A DNA stretch of 64,000 nucleotides from UBA1275 sp002323515 (lineage in GTDB: Bacteria > Bacteroidota > Rhodothermia > Balneolales > Balneolaceae). Of this stretch, positions 55,641 to 64,000 are shown piece after piece (position 1 is the first letter of the stretch; each line of letters begins with the position of its first letter). The stretch lies in the NCBI GenBank assembly GCA_964007875.1, contig CAXGAH010000008.1, positions 1 to 64,000 on the forward strand. Direction: 5' to 3'. A model generated the notes under the pieces. The model did not search any database and had not been told where the DNA came from. It saw only the letters and a program-made list of their open reading frames with translations. The translations under genes were made by a program, and so were the position numbers.

Positions 55641-56048
55641 TTAGAAGCTAATTCTCAAACATTTTTGCTCATTGTCCCACTCAATAGATGAAGAGTAAAG
55701 CTTCATTAAAAACCAGCCTCTTCCATGTTCTCTAAGCATTGCTTCTTGATCTAGAGGATTGGGAAGCTCCGAAGGGATAAAACCAGGACCTTCATCATAA
55801 ATTTCTGCGGTCATACCTTCAGGTAAGATAGTAACATTGAGTTTTACGGCTTTACTTGAATCAAGTTCGTTACCATGTTCCATAGCATTGGTTACAGCTT
55901 CGCTTAGTACAAGCATGATTTCGTACTGTTTATCTTCGCTTAACTCGGTGTAACCTTCTACAGAATTCAAACACTCTTCAAGTTTTTCCAATTCTTCAAA
56001 GGCAGATTGGAAAATAAAGGTCATTTTAATCGACTTTTTATCCGGCAT
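55641..56048 (-). CDS. Anti-sigma-factor-type serine kinase/ATPase (RsbW-like)
   Basis: The protein has 135 residues with a GHKL ATPase fold as in RsbW/SpoIIAB. The N box is SEAVTNAMEHGN (49-60), the G1 box is IYDEGPGF (83-90), and the G2-like segment HGRGWFLMKLY is at 108-118. These proteins bind ATP and often inhibit a sigma factor or phosphorylate an anti-sigma antagonist. No STAS antagonist or sigma factor gene is adjacent, so the partner is unknown. It is monocistronic. Confidence 0.87.
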   Translation of the reverse strand: MPDKKSIKMTFIFQSAFEELEKLEECLNSVEGYTELSEDKQYEIMLVLSEAVTNAMEHGNELDSSKAVKLNVTILPEGMTAEIYDEGPGFIPSELPNPLDQEAMLREHGRGWFLMKLYSSSIEWDNEQKCLRISF

Positions 56049-56208
56049 TTAATGATGACTTAATATATAATAAGTATATACCAATAAGCATAAACTCAAT
56101 TATCTTTGTATTATATATATTAAGATATTACAATTAGACGAGAAATTTAGTTCTGTTTTTGCATTCTCCATGAAATAATCGTTATCCAATAACCAAAAGA
56201 ATGCCATC

Positions 56209-56709
56209 ATGAACGCAACAGTTTTAGTACTCAATCAAGATTATCAACCTTTGAGCATATGCTCAGTGCAACGTTCTATGAAGCTTCTGTTTTTGGAAAA
56301 AGCAGAACTACTCCATGACGATCCCGAAAAAGAATTAAGCACTACAAGGACTTCGTATCAGTACCCCTCAGTTATACGCTTACGTAACTACATACGAATA
56401 CCCTATACGAAAGTAGTGCTTTCCAGAAGAAATATTATGCGTAGAGATAAGTTCAGCTGTCAATACTGTGCAAAAAAGTCTGACCTAACCATAGATCATG
56501 TCCTGCCTAAAAGTAGGGGGGGTAAAGACCAATGGGAAAATCTGGTAACCGCTTGTGAAAAATGTAATGTAAAAAAGGGAAACAAAACTCCTCAAGAAGC
56601 TCAAATGCCACTTATTAGAAAGCCATACAGGCCTATTCCTATTACATTTTTTCGAGAGTATAACGGAAATGTACAAGATCCTTGGAAGCCTTATCTCTAT
56701 ATGACCTAA
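56209..56709 (+). CDS. HNH endonuclease
   Basis: The protein has 166 residues. The C-terminal half holds a zinc-coordinated HNH module: CQYC (C84, C87), TIDHVLP with D96-H97, the NLV asparagine N111, and CEKC (C116, C119) with N120. The N-terminal part (VLVLNQDYQPLSICSVQRSMKLL) is a conserved pattern of stand-alone HNH proteins in Bacteroidota and Cyanobacteria. No restriction, toxin or phage genes are adjacent, so a housekeeping or repair role is more likely than a mobile-element role. Function is unknown. Confidence 0.88.
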   Translation: MNATVLVLNQDYQPLSICSVQRSMKLLFLEKAELLHDDPEKELSTTRTSYQYPSVIRLRNYIRIPYTKVVLSRRNIMRRDKFSCQYCAKKSDLTIDHVLPKSRGGKDQWENLVTACEKCNVKKGNKTPQEAQMPLIRKPYRPIPITFFREYNGNVQDPWKPYLYMT

Positions 56710-56834
56710 ATTCAACGAATCAGTTAGTCAGATTGATTCGGGTTCTGCGCTAAAAAGAGTGGCAGAATTCGTATATTATTGGTTCTAACTTGGTCTAGAG
56801 ACCTATTCATTTCATAAAATACGATACATTTACT

Positions 56835-57971
56835 ATGAGTTATAAAGGACGGGTTTTAGTAGCCATGAGTGGTGGGGTCGATTCCTCAGTTGCAGCGGTG
56901 ATGCTAGCTGAGCAAGGCTACGAAGTCATTGGAATAACCATGAAGACCTGGGATTATCATCGTAGTGGAGGTAATAGTGGTAAAGAAACTGGCTGTTGTA
57001 CCGTAGAAAGCATGAATGATGCTCGACATATAGCCGTAAATCATGGCTTCAAGCATTTCATTGTTGATATTCGAGAAGAATTTGGTGACTGGGTCATTGA
57101 CCGTTTTGTTGAAGACTATTTACAAGGTCGAACGCCTAATCCGTGTGTATTGTGCAACACCCATATTAAGTGGGCAGCTCTTATGAAAAGGGCTAATAAT
57201 TTAGGTTGTGATTTTATTGCAACGGGACATTATGCTCTAATTAGGGAAGAGAATAGCCGTTTTGTTATTTCTAGAGGACTAGATCGGTCGAAAGATCAAT
57301 CTTATGCTTTGTGGGGAGTAGCACAAGAACATTTGGTCAGAACTATTTTCCCATTAGGAGGGTACTCAAAAAAAGAAATCAGGCAAATTGCCCAAGATCA
57401 CGGATTACTGAATGTGGCCAACAAACCAGATTCATACGAAATATGTTTTGTGCCGAATGACGATTACCGCCGCTTTTTAAAAGATCGTGTTGAGGGGCTA
57501 GAAGAAAAAGTTAAAGGGGGTACCTTCGTAGATAAAGATGGAAACGTACTAGGTACGCATGAAGGATATCCATTTTATACTATAGGTCAGCGCAGAGGTC
57601 TTAATTTACCGATGGGAAAGCCAGTTTATGTAACACATATCAATCCTTACACCAACACCATTACCATTGGAGAGAAAGAAGATTTGATAGAAACTACCCT
57701 AACTGCAAAGGAGTTAAATTTTATCAAATATGATGCTGTTCCAAAAGGTGAAATGGAAATTACCGGTGCTATCAGATATAACGATGACGGTGCAATTGGA
57801 ACCCTTACACAGTTAGGAGAAGACGAAATAAAGGTACATTTCCCAACAGGTAGAGAGGCAATCACCCCCGGTCAAGCTATTGTTTGCTATGAAGGAGATG
57901 ATGTGGTAGCTGGTGGTTGGATAAAAAAGGTAAATGTCTCTATGCAACAAGAAATAAATTCTCTCGTTTAA
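56835..57971 (+). CDS. mnmA: tRNA-specific 2-thiouridylase MnmA
   Basis: A 378-residue enzyme that thiolates U34 of tRNA-Glu, -Gln and -Lys. The PP-loop SGGVDSSVAA is at 12-21. The catalytic cysteines are C107 (NPCVLCN, equivalent to the Cys that forms the persulfide bridge) and C204 (SYEICFVPN). The GHYA and GQRRGLNLP motifs and a C-terminal beta-barrel are present. Length is typical. It is read alone or with the secreted gene 30 bases downstream. Confidence 0.97.
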   Translation: MSYKGRVLVAMSGGVDSSVAAVMLAEQGYEVIGITMKTWDYHRSGGNSGKETGCCTVESMNDARHIAVNHGFKHFIVDIREEFGDWVIDRFVEDYLQGRTPNPCVLCNTHIKWAALMKRANNLGCDFIATGHYALIREENSRFVISRGLDRSKDQSYALWGVAQEHLVRTIFPLGGYSKKEIRQIAQDHGLLNVANKPDSYEICFVPNDDYRRFLKDRVEGLEEKVKGGTFVDKDGNVLGTHEGYPFYTIGQRRGLNLPMGKPVYVTHINPYTNTITIGEKEDLIETTLTAKELNFIKYDAVPKGEMEITGAIRYNDDGAIGTLTQLGEDEIKVHFPTGREAITPGQAIVCYEGDDVVAGGWIKKVNVSMQQEINSLV

Positions 57972-58001
57972 TTTAAAAATTTTCATCTTCATTTTACCAT
58001 C

Positions 58002-58763
58002 ATGATTCGGACATTTACTTTATTGACACTTTTTATTTATTCTGTTTTGAGCACATCAACACAGGCTCAATTTAATGGGGTATTAGACATCCAATTGTAT
58101 TCTAAAGACGATGCTGGAATTACCAATACTTCCCTCATTCACATGTATGTAACTCCTGAACGCATTCTTATCAAGGGTGCTGAAGAAGAGTCCATTAAAA
58201 GTGGAAATTACGAAGCCAGTGGTTTATTAATAAGGCAAGATCAACGAGATTTTGTTTTAATGATGGGTAAAAATCAAGCCCTCCAATTAAGTAAATCAGA
58301 AATCGAGGTGTTCTTCACTATGATCTCGACCATTTTTGGTATAGAAGAGCCAACCCCACAAGAGTTAGCCGAAAGTAAGTCTAGTGTGGTGGTAACTGGA
58401 AGGGTGGAAAATATAAATGGCTATCCCTCTAAAGAAATTAAAATTACCGGCGCGGATGGAAGCGGATATGCAACCATTTGGACAACCACAAAATTAGATA
58501 TGGATTGGGGATTATTGAAAGAACCGTGGTTGAATAGTCCTGATTGGTTACGAGAGGCAACTGATCGGCTAACCATAGAATTTCAATCTAAAAGTGTACC
58601 AGTGCTAATGACTTGGACTTCAGATGATGGAACTTTTACCTTTTATGAGTTAATTCGAGTAGAAAAAAGTGCGGTTGCTAAAGCTATGGTTGAGCTGCCA
58701 TCAAACTATCAATTACTTGGTTTTAGTGACTGGATCATGTTGCAAATGATGCAGCAGTACTAA
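58002..58763 (+). CDS. Secreted protein of unknown function (DUF4412-like)
   Basis: The protein has 253 residues. A signal peptide (1-23: RTFTLLTLFIYSVLSTSTQAQ) is followed by a beta-rich domain with MYVTPERILIKG, LLIRQDQRDFVLMM and TGRVENINGYPSKEIKI. The pattern of a periplasmic beta-sheet protein, with a substrate-like strand naming the residues 'R-I-L-I', recalls the DUF4412 type, but the match is by eye only. It lies 30 bases after mnmA, which suggests cotranscription without a functional link. Confidence 0.6.
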   Translation: MIRTFTLLTLFIYSVLSTSTQAQFNGVLDIQLYSKDDAGITNTSLIHMYVTPERILIKGAEEESIKSGNYEASGLLIRQDQRDFVLMMGKNQALQLSKSEIEVFFTMISTIFGIEEPTPQELAESKSSVVVTGRVENINGYPSKEIKITGADGSGYATIWTTTKLDMDWGLLKEPWLNSPDWLREATDRLTIEFQSKSVPVLMTWTSDDGTFTFYELIRVEKSAVAKAMVELPSNYQLLGFSDWIMLQMMQQY

Positions 58764-58795
58764 AGGAATTCTTACAATATCACTCGCACTTATCT

Positions 58796-60916
58796 TCATT
58801 GACTAGAGTTAGCCCGACTAATGTTCTTGAGTTGAACTCTTAATTCATCCAAGCTGTGGATAGGAGCTTCACAATGGTAGTTTTGGCATAAGAATACTCT
58901 TGAAGGAGCCTCATCGATTAGGTAGTTTGCTAGACTTGGAATTCTTTTTACGAGTGCTTCTTTATTGTGATCATTCAATACATGCACAGTAGACATAGGC
59001 AAATAGTACTGATCTATTTCTAGTTTAAGTGCTTTTACACTAGATTCTCTATCTTTACCCTGTACCACTACCCATTGTGTAGGCTCATAATGATACTGTT
59101 GTAAAGCCATCATCGCAACCGTAATACTTGAGCCAAATTGTGACCATTCCTCCGAAAATCGTTTGCCCATTTTATCTAAATACTCTATCCATTTGGTTTG
59201 ACCAGAAATATGATACAATCGAATTAGACAATAGGCTATGGCTGAGTTAGCGGAAGGAATAGCCCCATCATAAATAGACATGGGGGCGCCAAACACCTGA
59301 ATTTCAGAACTCTGAGATTGGACAAGCGCTCCTTGATCATCTCCAAATAGGGTTAAGGTAACATCGGCTAAATCTAGGGCTTTTTGTACATAGGTAGAGT
59401 CAGCGGTATAGCCATAACACTCGAGGTACGCCCATATTAAAAAACTATGGTCTTCAGCGAAGGCATCGATGGCTGTTTCCCCATCATGATGCCGGTGGTA
59501 CCATCGAACAGAATTCTCCAATTCGTCACCGTCCATACTACTATCCACGCTATAGCTAAAAGTTCTCTCCAAAAAGTCCAAGGTCAAAAGAGCTTGAGTT
59601 CCCATCTCTTCAGAATTTAATATACGTGCTGCATTCGCCAAGCTAGCTACTAAGAGTGCATTCCAATCGCAAAGAATTTTGTCATCACACAGTGGGCGAA
59701 TACGCTGCTTGCGGCATTCGAATAGTACAGACCTGATACGTTCCCACTGCAGGTAGGCAGTCTCATCTAGCTCTTTTGTGAGATGTAAAATATTTTGGCC
59801 TGTACGTTGTTTAGTTGCTTCATCGAGCATGTTACCTTGTTCTGTAACCCCGAAATAATCAGCTAGCAATGATAATGAGTGTTCGGGAAGTCTCCCCTGC
59901 AGCTCAAGGATTTTAAGCTCTTTATAACTCCAAGTATAAAATTTACCTTCTTCACCTTCTGAATCAGCATCTTCTGCGCTAGAAAAACCTCCGCTTGGTA
60001 GCAACATATCCCGTTGTAAATACTCAAATAACTCTAAACAAGTTAGTTTGAATAGTGGTTCTTTTGTAATCTGCCATGCTTCGGCATAGGCCATAAGCAT
60101 TAGGGCTTGGTCATACAGCATTTTTTCAAAGTGCGGAAGTAGCCATTTTTCGTCAGTGGAATATCGGTGAAACCCATATCCTACATGATCCCACAATCCT
60201 CCATGACGCATTTTTTTTAAGCTAAGTATCACACTCTCCAAGAGCTCGGAATCCTGGTGCTGATACCATTCCCGGCAAAGAAATACAAGTTGATGTGGGG
60301 AAGGAAATTTAGGGGCTTTACCAAACCCACCGTAATTGGGGTCCGCATGTAGACTGAAATAGCTTTGTGCTTTTTTTAGAGCATTCTCATCAGGAAATGA
60401 TCCTATGGAATACGAGGTATATTGTGAGTAGCCTTGAGTGATCTGCTCTATGGCTTTACGAACTCTAGCTTGTTCGTTGGTCCACATACCTTGTATTCCG
60501 CGCAGTATTTGTCGTAAACCAAGTCGCCCCATCTGCGCTTCTTTAGGTATATAGGTCGCTGCATAAAACGGCTCTTTTTCAGGGGTCATTATAATGGTCA
60601 AAGGCCAGCCTCCTTGGCCTGTTAGCATCTGGCAAACCGGCATATAAAGTTGATCTATATCTGGGCGTTCTTCTCGGTCTACTTTAATAGACACAAAATA
60701 CCCGTTTAAATAGGCCGCAATCTCCGGATCTTCGAAGCTCTCATGTTCCATGACATGGCACCAATGGCAGGTAGCATAACCAATGGATAGAAAGATTGGT
60801 TTATGTTCATTCTTAGCCTTATCAAATGCCTCTTGTTCCCATGCATACCAGTCAACAGGGTTTTCGCTGTGTTGTTGCAGGTAAGGACTTTTTTCTTTGT
60901 AGAGGCGGTTTGGCAT
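58796..60916 (-). CDS. YyaL/DUF255 thioredoxin-domain protein
   Basis: A 706-residue protein of the YyaL/spermatogenesis-associated protein 20 family. The N-terminal thioredoxin-like domain has SIGYATCHWCHVMEHESFED (44-63; CxxC C50, C53) and KVDREERPDID. The remaining (alpha/alpha)6 toroid (about 200-690) resembles N-acylglucosamine 2-epimerase/glycoside hydrolase folds, with HFEKMLYDQALM and AEDADSEGEEGKFYTW. The function is unproven; a redox or sugar-related enzyme is possible. It is divergent from ndk. Confidence 0.92.
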   Translation of the reverse strand: MPNRLYKEKSPYLQQHSENPVDWYAWEQEAFDKAKNEHKPIFLSIGYATCHWCHVMEHESFEDPEIAAYLNGYFVSIKVDREERPDIDQLYMPVCQMLTGQGGWPLTIIMTPEKEPFYAATYIPKEAQMGRLGLRQILRGIQGMWTNEQARVRKAIEQITQGYSQYTSYSIGSFPDENALKKAQSYFSLHADPNYGGFGKAPKFPSPHQLVFLCREWYQHQDSELLESVILSLKKMRHGGLWDHVGYGFHRYSTDEKWLLPHFEKMLYDQALMLMAYAEAWQITKEPLFKLTCLELFEYLQRDMLLPSGGFSSAEDADSEGEEGKFYTWSYKELKILELQGRLPEHSLSLLADYFGVTEQGNMLDEATKQRTGQNILHLTKELDETAYLQWERIRSVLFECRKQRIRPLCDDKILCDWNALLVASLANAARILNSEEMGTQALLTLDFLERTFSYSVDSSMDGDELENSVRWYHRHHDGETAIDAFAEDHSFLIWAYLECYGYTADSTYVQKALDLADVTLTLFGDDQGALVQSQSSEIQVFGAPMSIYDGAIPSANSAIAYCLIRLYHISGQTKWIEYLDKMGKRFSEEWSQFGSSITVAMMALQQYHYEPTQWVVVQGKDRESSVKALKLEIDQYYLPMSTVHVLNDHNKEALVKRIPSLANYLIDEAPSRVFLCQNYHCEAPIHSLDELRVQLKNISRANSSQ

Positions 60917-61003
60917 ATTTCAGCATCATTGAATAGCCATTTGACATTCAAAAGGCTATCTTTAGTTATATAATAGAGTTAAAAATAACAAAACAATTCA
61001 TCT

Positions 61004-61438
61004 ATGTCCGTCGAAAGAACACTTACCATTTTAAAACCTGATTGCGTCAAAAAAGGATTAATCGGTGAGGTAATAAAACGAATTCAAGAAGCCGGTTTCC
61101 GCATTGTTGCTATAAAAATGATGCAGCTGACCCCAACTACTGCAGGTGGGTTTTATGCAGTGCATAAAGAACGACCATTTTATGGGGAGTTATGTGATTT
61201 CATGAGTAGCGGTCCATGTGTCCCTATGGTACTAGAAAAAGAAAATGCCGTATCCGATTTCAGAGTTTTCATTGGCGCTACCAATCCAGCCGAAGCCGAA
61301 GCGGGTACCATTCGTGCGAACTTTGCTGATAGTGTAGGGGAGAACATAATTCATGGCTCTGACTCGGTTGAAAATGGGGTCATAGAATCCAATTATTTTT
61401 TTGCTGAGTCTGACATATTAGCTGTAAAGGGTGCATAA
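61004..61438 (+). CDS. ndk: Nucleoside diphosphate kinase
   Basis: A 144-residue enzyme that balances NTP pools by phosphate transfer through H117 (NIIHGSDS). K11 in LKPDCV, YAVHKERPFY and SGPCVPMVLE are conserved, and the fold is complete. The next gene begins at the very end of this frame. Confidence 0.97.
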   Translation: MSVERTLTILKPDCVKKGLIGEVIKRIQEAGFRIVAIKMMQLTPTTAGGFYAVHKERPFYGELCDFMSSGPCVPMVLEKENAVSDFRVFIGATNPAEAEAGTIRANFADSVGENIIHGSDSVENGVIESNYFFAESDILAVKGA

Positions 61439-61442
61439 AAAG

Positions 61443-62720
61443 ATGCTTCATCGTACCCGGATATCTACTCTAGTGCTCCTTTTTGTAGGCGAATTATCAT
61501 TTATCACCTGCCAATCTGAGAGAACGAAGATACTAGATAGGGTGGGTTTTGAGTCGACCCAACAGACTGATATTAAAGTGGGATCAAAGGTGCTGATTCA
61601 GGAGCATTTGGACGAGCTTGATGGGCGGAATATAGGTCTGGTTATGAATCCTACTGCTCGGGTAGATGGGGTACATATGCTAGATACTTTAATAGCTTTA
61701 GGGTTGCCAGTCAAGGCGCTTTTTGCTGCAGAACATGGATTTCGCAGCAATCAGGGTGCAGGGGAAATTATACAAGATGGACTAGACGAAGCTACAGGAC
61801 TTCCTGTTTTTTCCCTCTATGGGGCCACTAAAAAGCCTACTGCACAAATGTTGGAAGAAATTGATGTTTTACTGTTTGATATGCAAGATGTTGGGGCTAG
61901 GTTTTATACCTACAATTCGACTATGAAGTATGTAATTGAGGCTGCAGCAGAGCAAGGGATTGAGGTTTGGATTTTGGATCGTCCCAATCCATTGGGTGGA
62001 GATTATGTTGCAGGATGGGTCTTAGAACCCGAATACAACTCGTTTATTGGGACGTATCCTATACCTATAGCTCATGGATTAACCTTGGGTGAATTAGCTC
62101 AAATGGCATTGGGGGAGGATTGGTACGAAACCGATGCCAAGGTTAATTTGCGAGTCATACCAATGAGTGGTTGGCAGAGAGAGATGAAGTGGAATGACAC
62201 CCAATTAGAATGGGTGCCACCTTCGCCTAATTTGCCCACTTTTGAACATGCCTATGCCTACATAGGGACCTGTTTTTTTGAGGGTACCACTCTATCAGAA
62301 GGTAGAGGCACAGAGCATCCTTTTTTAATGATGGGGGGAGAAAGCAGCAGCGTCAATGATGATTTTTCGCTGTGGAGCAATCATGGTGTGCGCTTGCAAC
62401 CCACGCAATTTACCCCTGTTTCTATACCTGGAAAAGCTTTACGCCCAAAAGGTGAAGGTCTACTGTTAAATGGAATCCTATGGGAAAATGCCTCGGATCA
62501 CCCAGATCCGTTGACCATTGGCTTACGCATGATGCAGTGGCTCATGGAACATTCACCGGAGGCAGCGTACAAAGACTATCTATATCTTCTGGCTGGGACT
62601 GATAAAATTGATGAATTAAGCCGCAAACGCATCAACCTGAAAACTGATTCACTTGATATAGAGTGGGGCAGCAACTTTGAGTCGTTTAAAGAAAAACGCA
62701 GTAACTACTTACTGTATTAA
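61443..62720 (+). CDS. NamZ-like DUF1343 lipoprotein (exo-beta-N-acetylmuramidase)
   Basis: From the ATG at 61443 the protein has 425 residues. It begins with a lipoprotein signal (LHRTRISTLVLLFVGELSFITC, lipid Cys in FITC). The DUF1343 body has AEHGFRSNQGAGE, QDVGARFYTYNSTM, DRPNPLGGDYV, and SPNLPTFEHAYAYIGTCFFEGT with its acidic pairs. NamZ (GH171) of Bacteroidota releases N-acetylmuramic acid from muropeptide-derived sugar chains, so a role in peptidoglycan recycling is likely. The frame also opens with GTG at 61431, overlapping the ndk stop, but ATG is preferred. Its stop overlaps the convergent rlmB by four bases. Confidence 0.9.
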   Translation: MLHRTRISTLVLLFVGELSFITCQSERTKILDRVGFESTQQTDIKVGSKVLIQEHLDELDGRNIGLVMNPTARVDGVHMLDTLIALGLPVKALFAAEHGFRSNQGAGEIIQDGLDEATGLPVFSLYGATKKPTAQMLEEIDVLLFDMQDVGARFYTYNSTMKYVIEAAAEQGIEVWILDRPNPLGGDYVAGWVLEPEYNSFIGTYPIPIAHGLTLGELAQMALGEDWYETDAKVNLRVIPMSGWQREMKWNDTQLEWVPPSPNLPTFEHAYAYIGTCFFEGTTLSEGRGTEHPFLMMGGESSSVNDDFSLWSNHGVRLQPTQFTPVSIPGKALRPKGEGLLLNGILWENASDHPDPLTIGLRMMQWLMEHSPEAAYKDYLYLLAGTDKIDELSRKRINLKTDSLDIEWGSNFESFKEKRSNYLLY

Positions 62721-63466
62721 GCCTGTCGTCTTTTCCACTCGTAGCTAATGAGTGCAGCGATAACGGAGGCATTAAGTGATTCAACAGCGTGCTCCATTGG
62801 GATGGACGCAGAACTATCCAAGAGTTTGGCTACTTTCTTACTTATACCACGACCCTCACTGCCCACTACAAAAGCTAGAGGTCCCGTCCATTCAGCAGAC
62901 CATAGTGAATCGGACGCATTGCCTTCGAGCCCTATTAGTTTAAAACCCGCTAGTTTTAAATCCTTTAGACCTTGCTCAGTGTTGTGCACTCGTATAACGG
63001 GAATAATGCCAGCGGTACCTGCTGAAACTTTGAACACCGTAGCATTGACCGGAACCTGCTGTTGAGTGGGTATGATAATGGCCGATATTCCAGCAGCCGT
63101 GGCTGATCGAATAATAGCACCTAAATTGTGAGGATCTTGGATACTATCCAATAGTAGAACCGCTGTCGTTGGACCCACCATAGTTTGTTCAATCCAATCA
63201 AAAAAGTTCGTGTAGTTTATAGGACTAATTTCAGCGATGAACCCTTGATGATTCCCTAGATTACTTAGCCGATCCAATTTCTGAATGGGTACCGAGCTAA
63301 TCGGGATGTTGTGAGCTTCACACTCTTCTTTTAAATCATCATATTTTATGGGAGCCATGCTGTTAAGCACAAATATTTTAGATATTTTACCGGTATCACG
63401 ACTAAGGGCTTCGCGAATGGCGTGCTTGCCATATATGAGTAGATTATTTTTTTCTGATTTTTCCAT
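62717..63466 (-). CDS. rlmB: 23S rRNA (guanosine-2'-O-)-methyltransferase RlmB-like
   Basis: A 249-residue SPOUT methyltransferase of the TrmH/RlmB type. It has an N-terminal L30e-like substrate-binding domain (about 1-85, IYGKHAIREAL). The C-terminal knot includes LLLDSIQDPHNLGAIIRSA (about 104-122), FVVGSEGRGIS and SIPMEHAVESLNASVIAAL. E. coli RlmB makes Gm2251 in 23S rRNA; a closely related tRNA or rRNA target is possible. Confidence 0.94.
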   Translation of the reverse strand: MEKSEKNNLLIYGKHAIREALSRDTGKISKIFVLNSMAPIKYDDLKEECEAHNIPISSVPIQKLDRLSNLGNHQGFIAEISPINYTNFFDWIEQTMVGPTTAVLLLDSIQDPHNLGAIIRSATAAGISAIIIPTQQQVPVNATVFKVSAGTAGIIPVIRVHNTEQGLKDLKLAGFKLIGLEGNASDSLWSAEWTGPLAFVVGSEGRGISKKVAKLLDSSASIPMEHAVESLNASVIAALISYEWKRRQA

Positions 63467-63542
63467 ATCAATTATGGAATAATATAGGCTTTTTATACAT
63501 TACTTAGAGAAGTCAGTAAGTGTAAAGGTTAGAAAAAAACGA

Positions 63543-63950
63543 ATGGCGAAAGGTCAATCAAATAAGTATTCACTAGGTAGGTCCAAAGAAGACAAGTACG
63601 ATTTTCTTTTGAGTGTTATTGGTACGTCATTCCCCCAGCAAAAAAACAAGAAAAAAACCCATAAAAGGTATTCAGAGAGTTTACTGGCACGGTTGGTAGG
63701 GAATGTTCAAGATCATGGAAGTATAGCCCTAGTCTCAGCTCTTTTTCAGATTGCGTTGGGTTCCTTGGTTATTGCCTTAGCACTGCTTCAGGCCATTCGT
63801 CCAGTCTGGTTAGCGGGAATTGTTACCGTTTTAGGAAGCTTTTCTATTCTACTGGGTATATATGTGGCTTATTATTCTTGGTCAAATCAGTATCAAGCCA
63901 AAAAGCTTATAGACGAGGCAATTGAACGAGTTGTCAAGCAACAAAATTAA
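63543..63950 (+). CDS. Small membrane protein of unknown function
   Basis: A 135-residue protein with a basic, lysine-rich N-terminal 45 residues, then two membrane segments (about 60-82 and 88-110) and a charged amphipathic tail (KKLIDEAIERVVKQQ). It starts 76 bases after divergent rlmB. The final 50 bases of the window contain a short hairpin (about 63956-63974) but no T-tract. No family was recognised. Confidence 0.6.
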   Translation: MAKGQSNKYSLGRSKEDKYDFLLSVIGTSFPQQKNKKKTHKRYSESLLARLVGNVQDHGSIALVSALFQIALGSLVIALALLQAIRPVWLAGIVTVLGSFSILLGIYVAYYSWSNQYQAKKLIDEAIERVVKQQN

Positions 63951-64000
63951 AAAAATCTCAAAGAAAGAGATTCGAACTAGTAAGTGTTTTATCCCATGGG

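Noticed and set aside
56209..56709. HNH gene as part of a phage, intron or restriction system
   Set aside because: No methylase, integrase, intron core or phage gene is nearby, and the N-terminal pattern is that of stand-alone chromosomal HNH proteins.
1..64000. CRISPR arrays, insertion sequences, integrases or attachment sites
   Set aside because: No repeated spacers, no transposase-like frame and no terminal inverted repeat pair were seen by reading. A tool-based search could still find short remnants.

Overview
The window is a stretch of bacterial chromosome with low to moderate G+C content, no rRNA operon, no CRISPR array, no insertion sequence and no recognisable prophage. The gene content suggests a motile, Gram-negative member of the Bacteroidota/Balneolota side of the FCB group. 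Pointers are secreted proteins whose signal peptides end in AQ, a TonB-dependent receptor with an N-terminal carboxypeptidase-regulatory-like domain, a TIGR03643/DUF2805 protein, a NamZ-like DUF1343 lipoprotein, a DnaE carrying its own exonuclease domain, and flagellins, which most Bacteroidota lack. Flagellins plus this set fit Balneolota (Balneola/Gracilimonas-like) best. This placement is an inference from gene content.

Layout. 1-3.3 kb: three flagellin genes (the first cut by the window edge), a sigma-28-type promoter and two near-identical terminators, one of them orphaned. 3.4-9 kb: tRNA-Leu, a small outer-membrane protein, a RelA/SpoT ppGpp enzyme, then a tight HU-ruvX-def-fmt run. 9-12 kb: delta-1-pyrroline-5-carboxylate dehydrogenase and GAPDH. 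12-18.5 kb: a minus-strand amino-acid block hisF-gltB-hisE-osmC. 18.5-20.6 kb: a decayed acyl-CoA-synthetase-like (ANL) gene with in-frame stops, a CAU tRNA and a DUF2805 gene. 20.6-29 kb: a TonB receptor, a frameshifted small secreted ORF, EttA, an MFS transporter and two bacterial-PH membrane proteins. 29-33.4 kb: a ZIP transporter, a secreted beta-propeller with a histidine-rich insertion, and a secreted Ig-like/LVIVD protein. 33.7-40.3 kb: gcvP facing an operon of lipoprotein, glutamine-synthetase-like ligase, APH-fold kinase and HAD hydrolase.

40.6-45.3 kb: an LpxH-like phosphoesterase interrupted by one stop codon, a GT-B glycosyltransferase, a relic of a GntR/UTRA regulator, and a sulfur pair (MBL-rhodanese protein and TauE/SafE exporter). 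45.4-50.7 kb: ppc, ilvE, crcB and a 2-hydroxyacid dehydrogenase. 50.8-57.9 kb: exonuclease-DnaE, thioredoxin, an anti-sigma-type ATPase, an HNH nuclease and mnmA. 58-64 kb: a secreted protein, a YyaL-type thioredoxin-domain protein, ndk, a NamZ-like lipoprotein, rlmB and a small membrane protein.

Most genes are housekeeping. The parts most worth a second look are the ligase-kinase-HAD operon, the histidine-rich propeller beside a ZIP transporter, the flagellin array, and four genes in different stages of decay between 18.5 and 43 kb.
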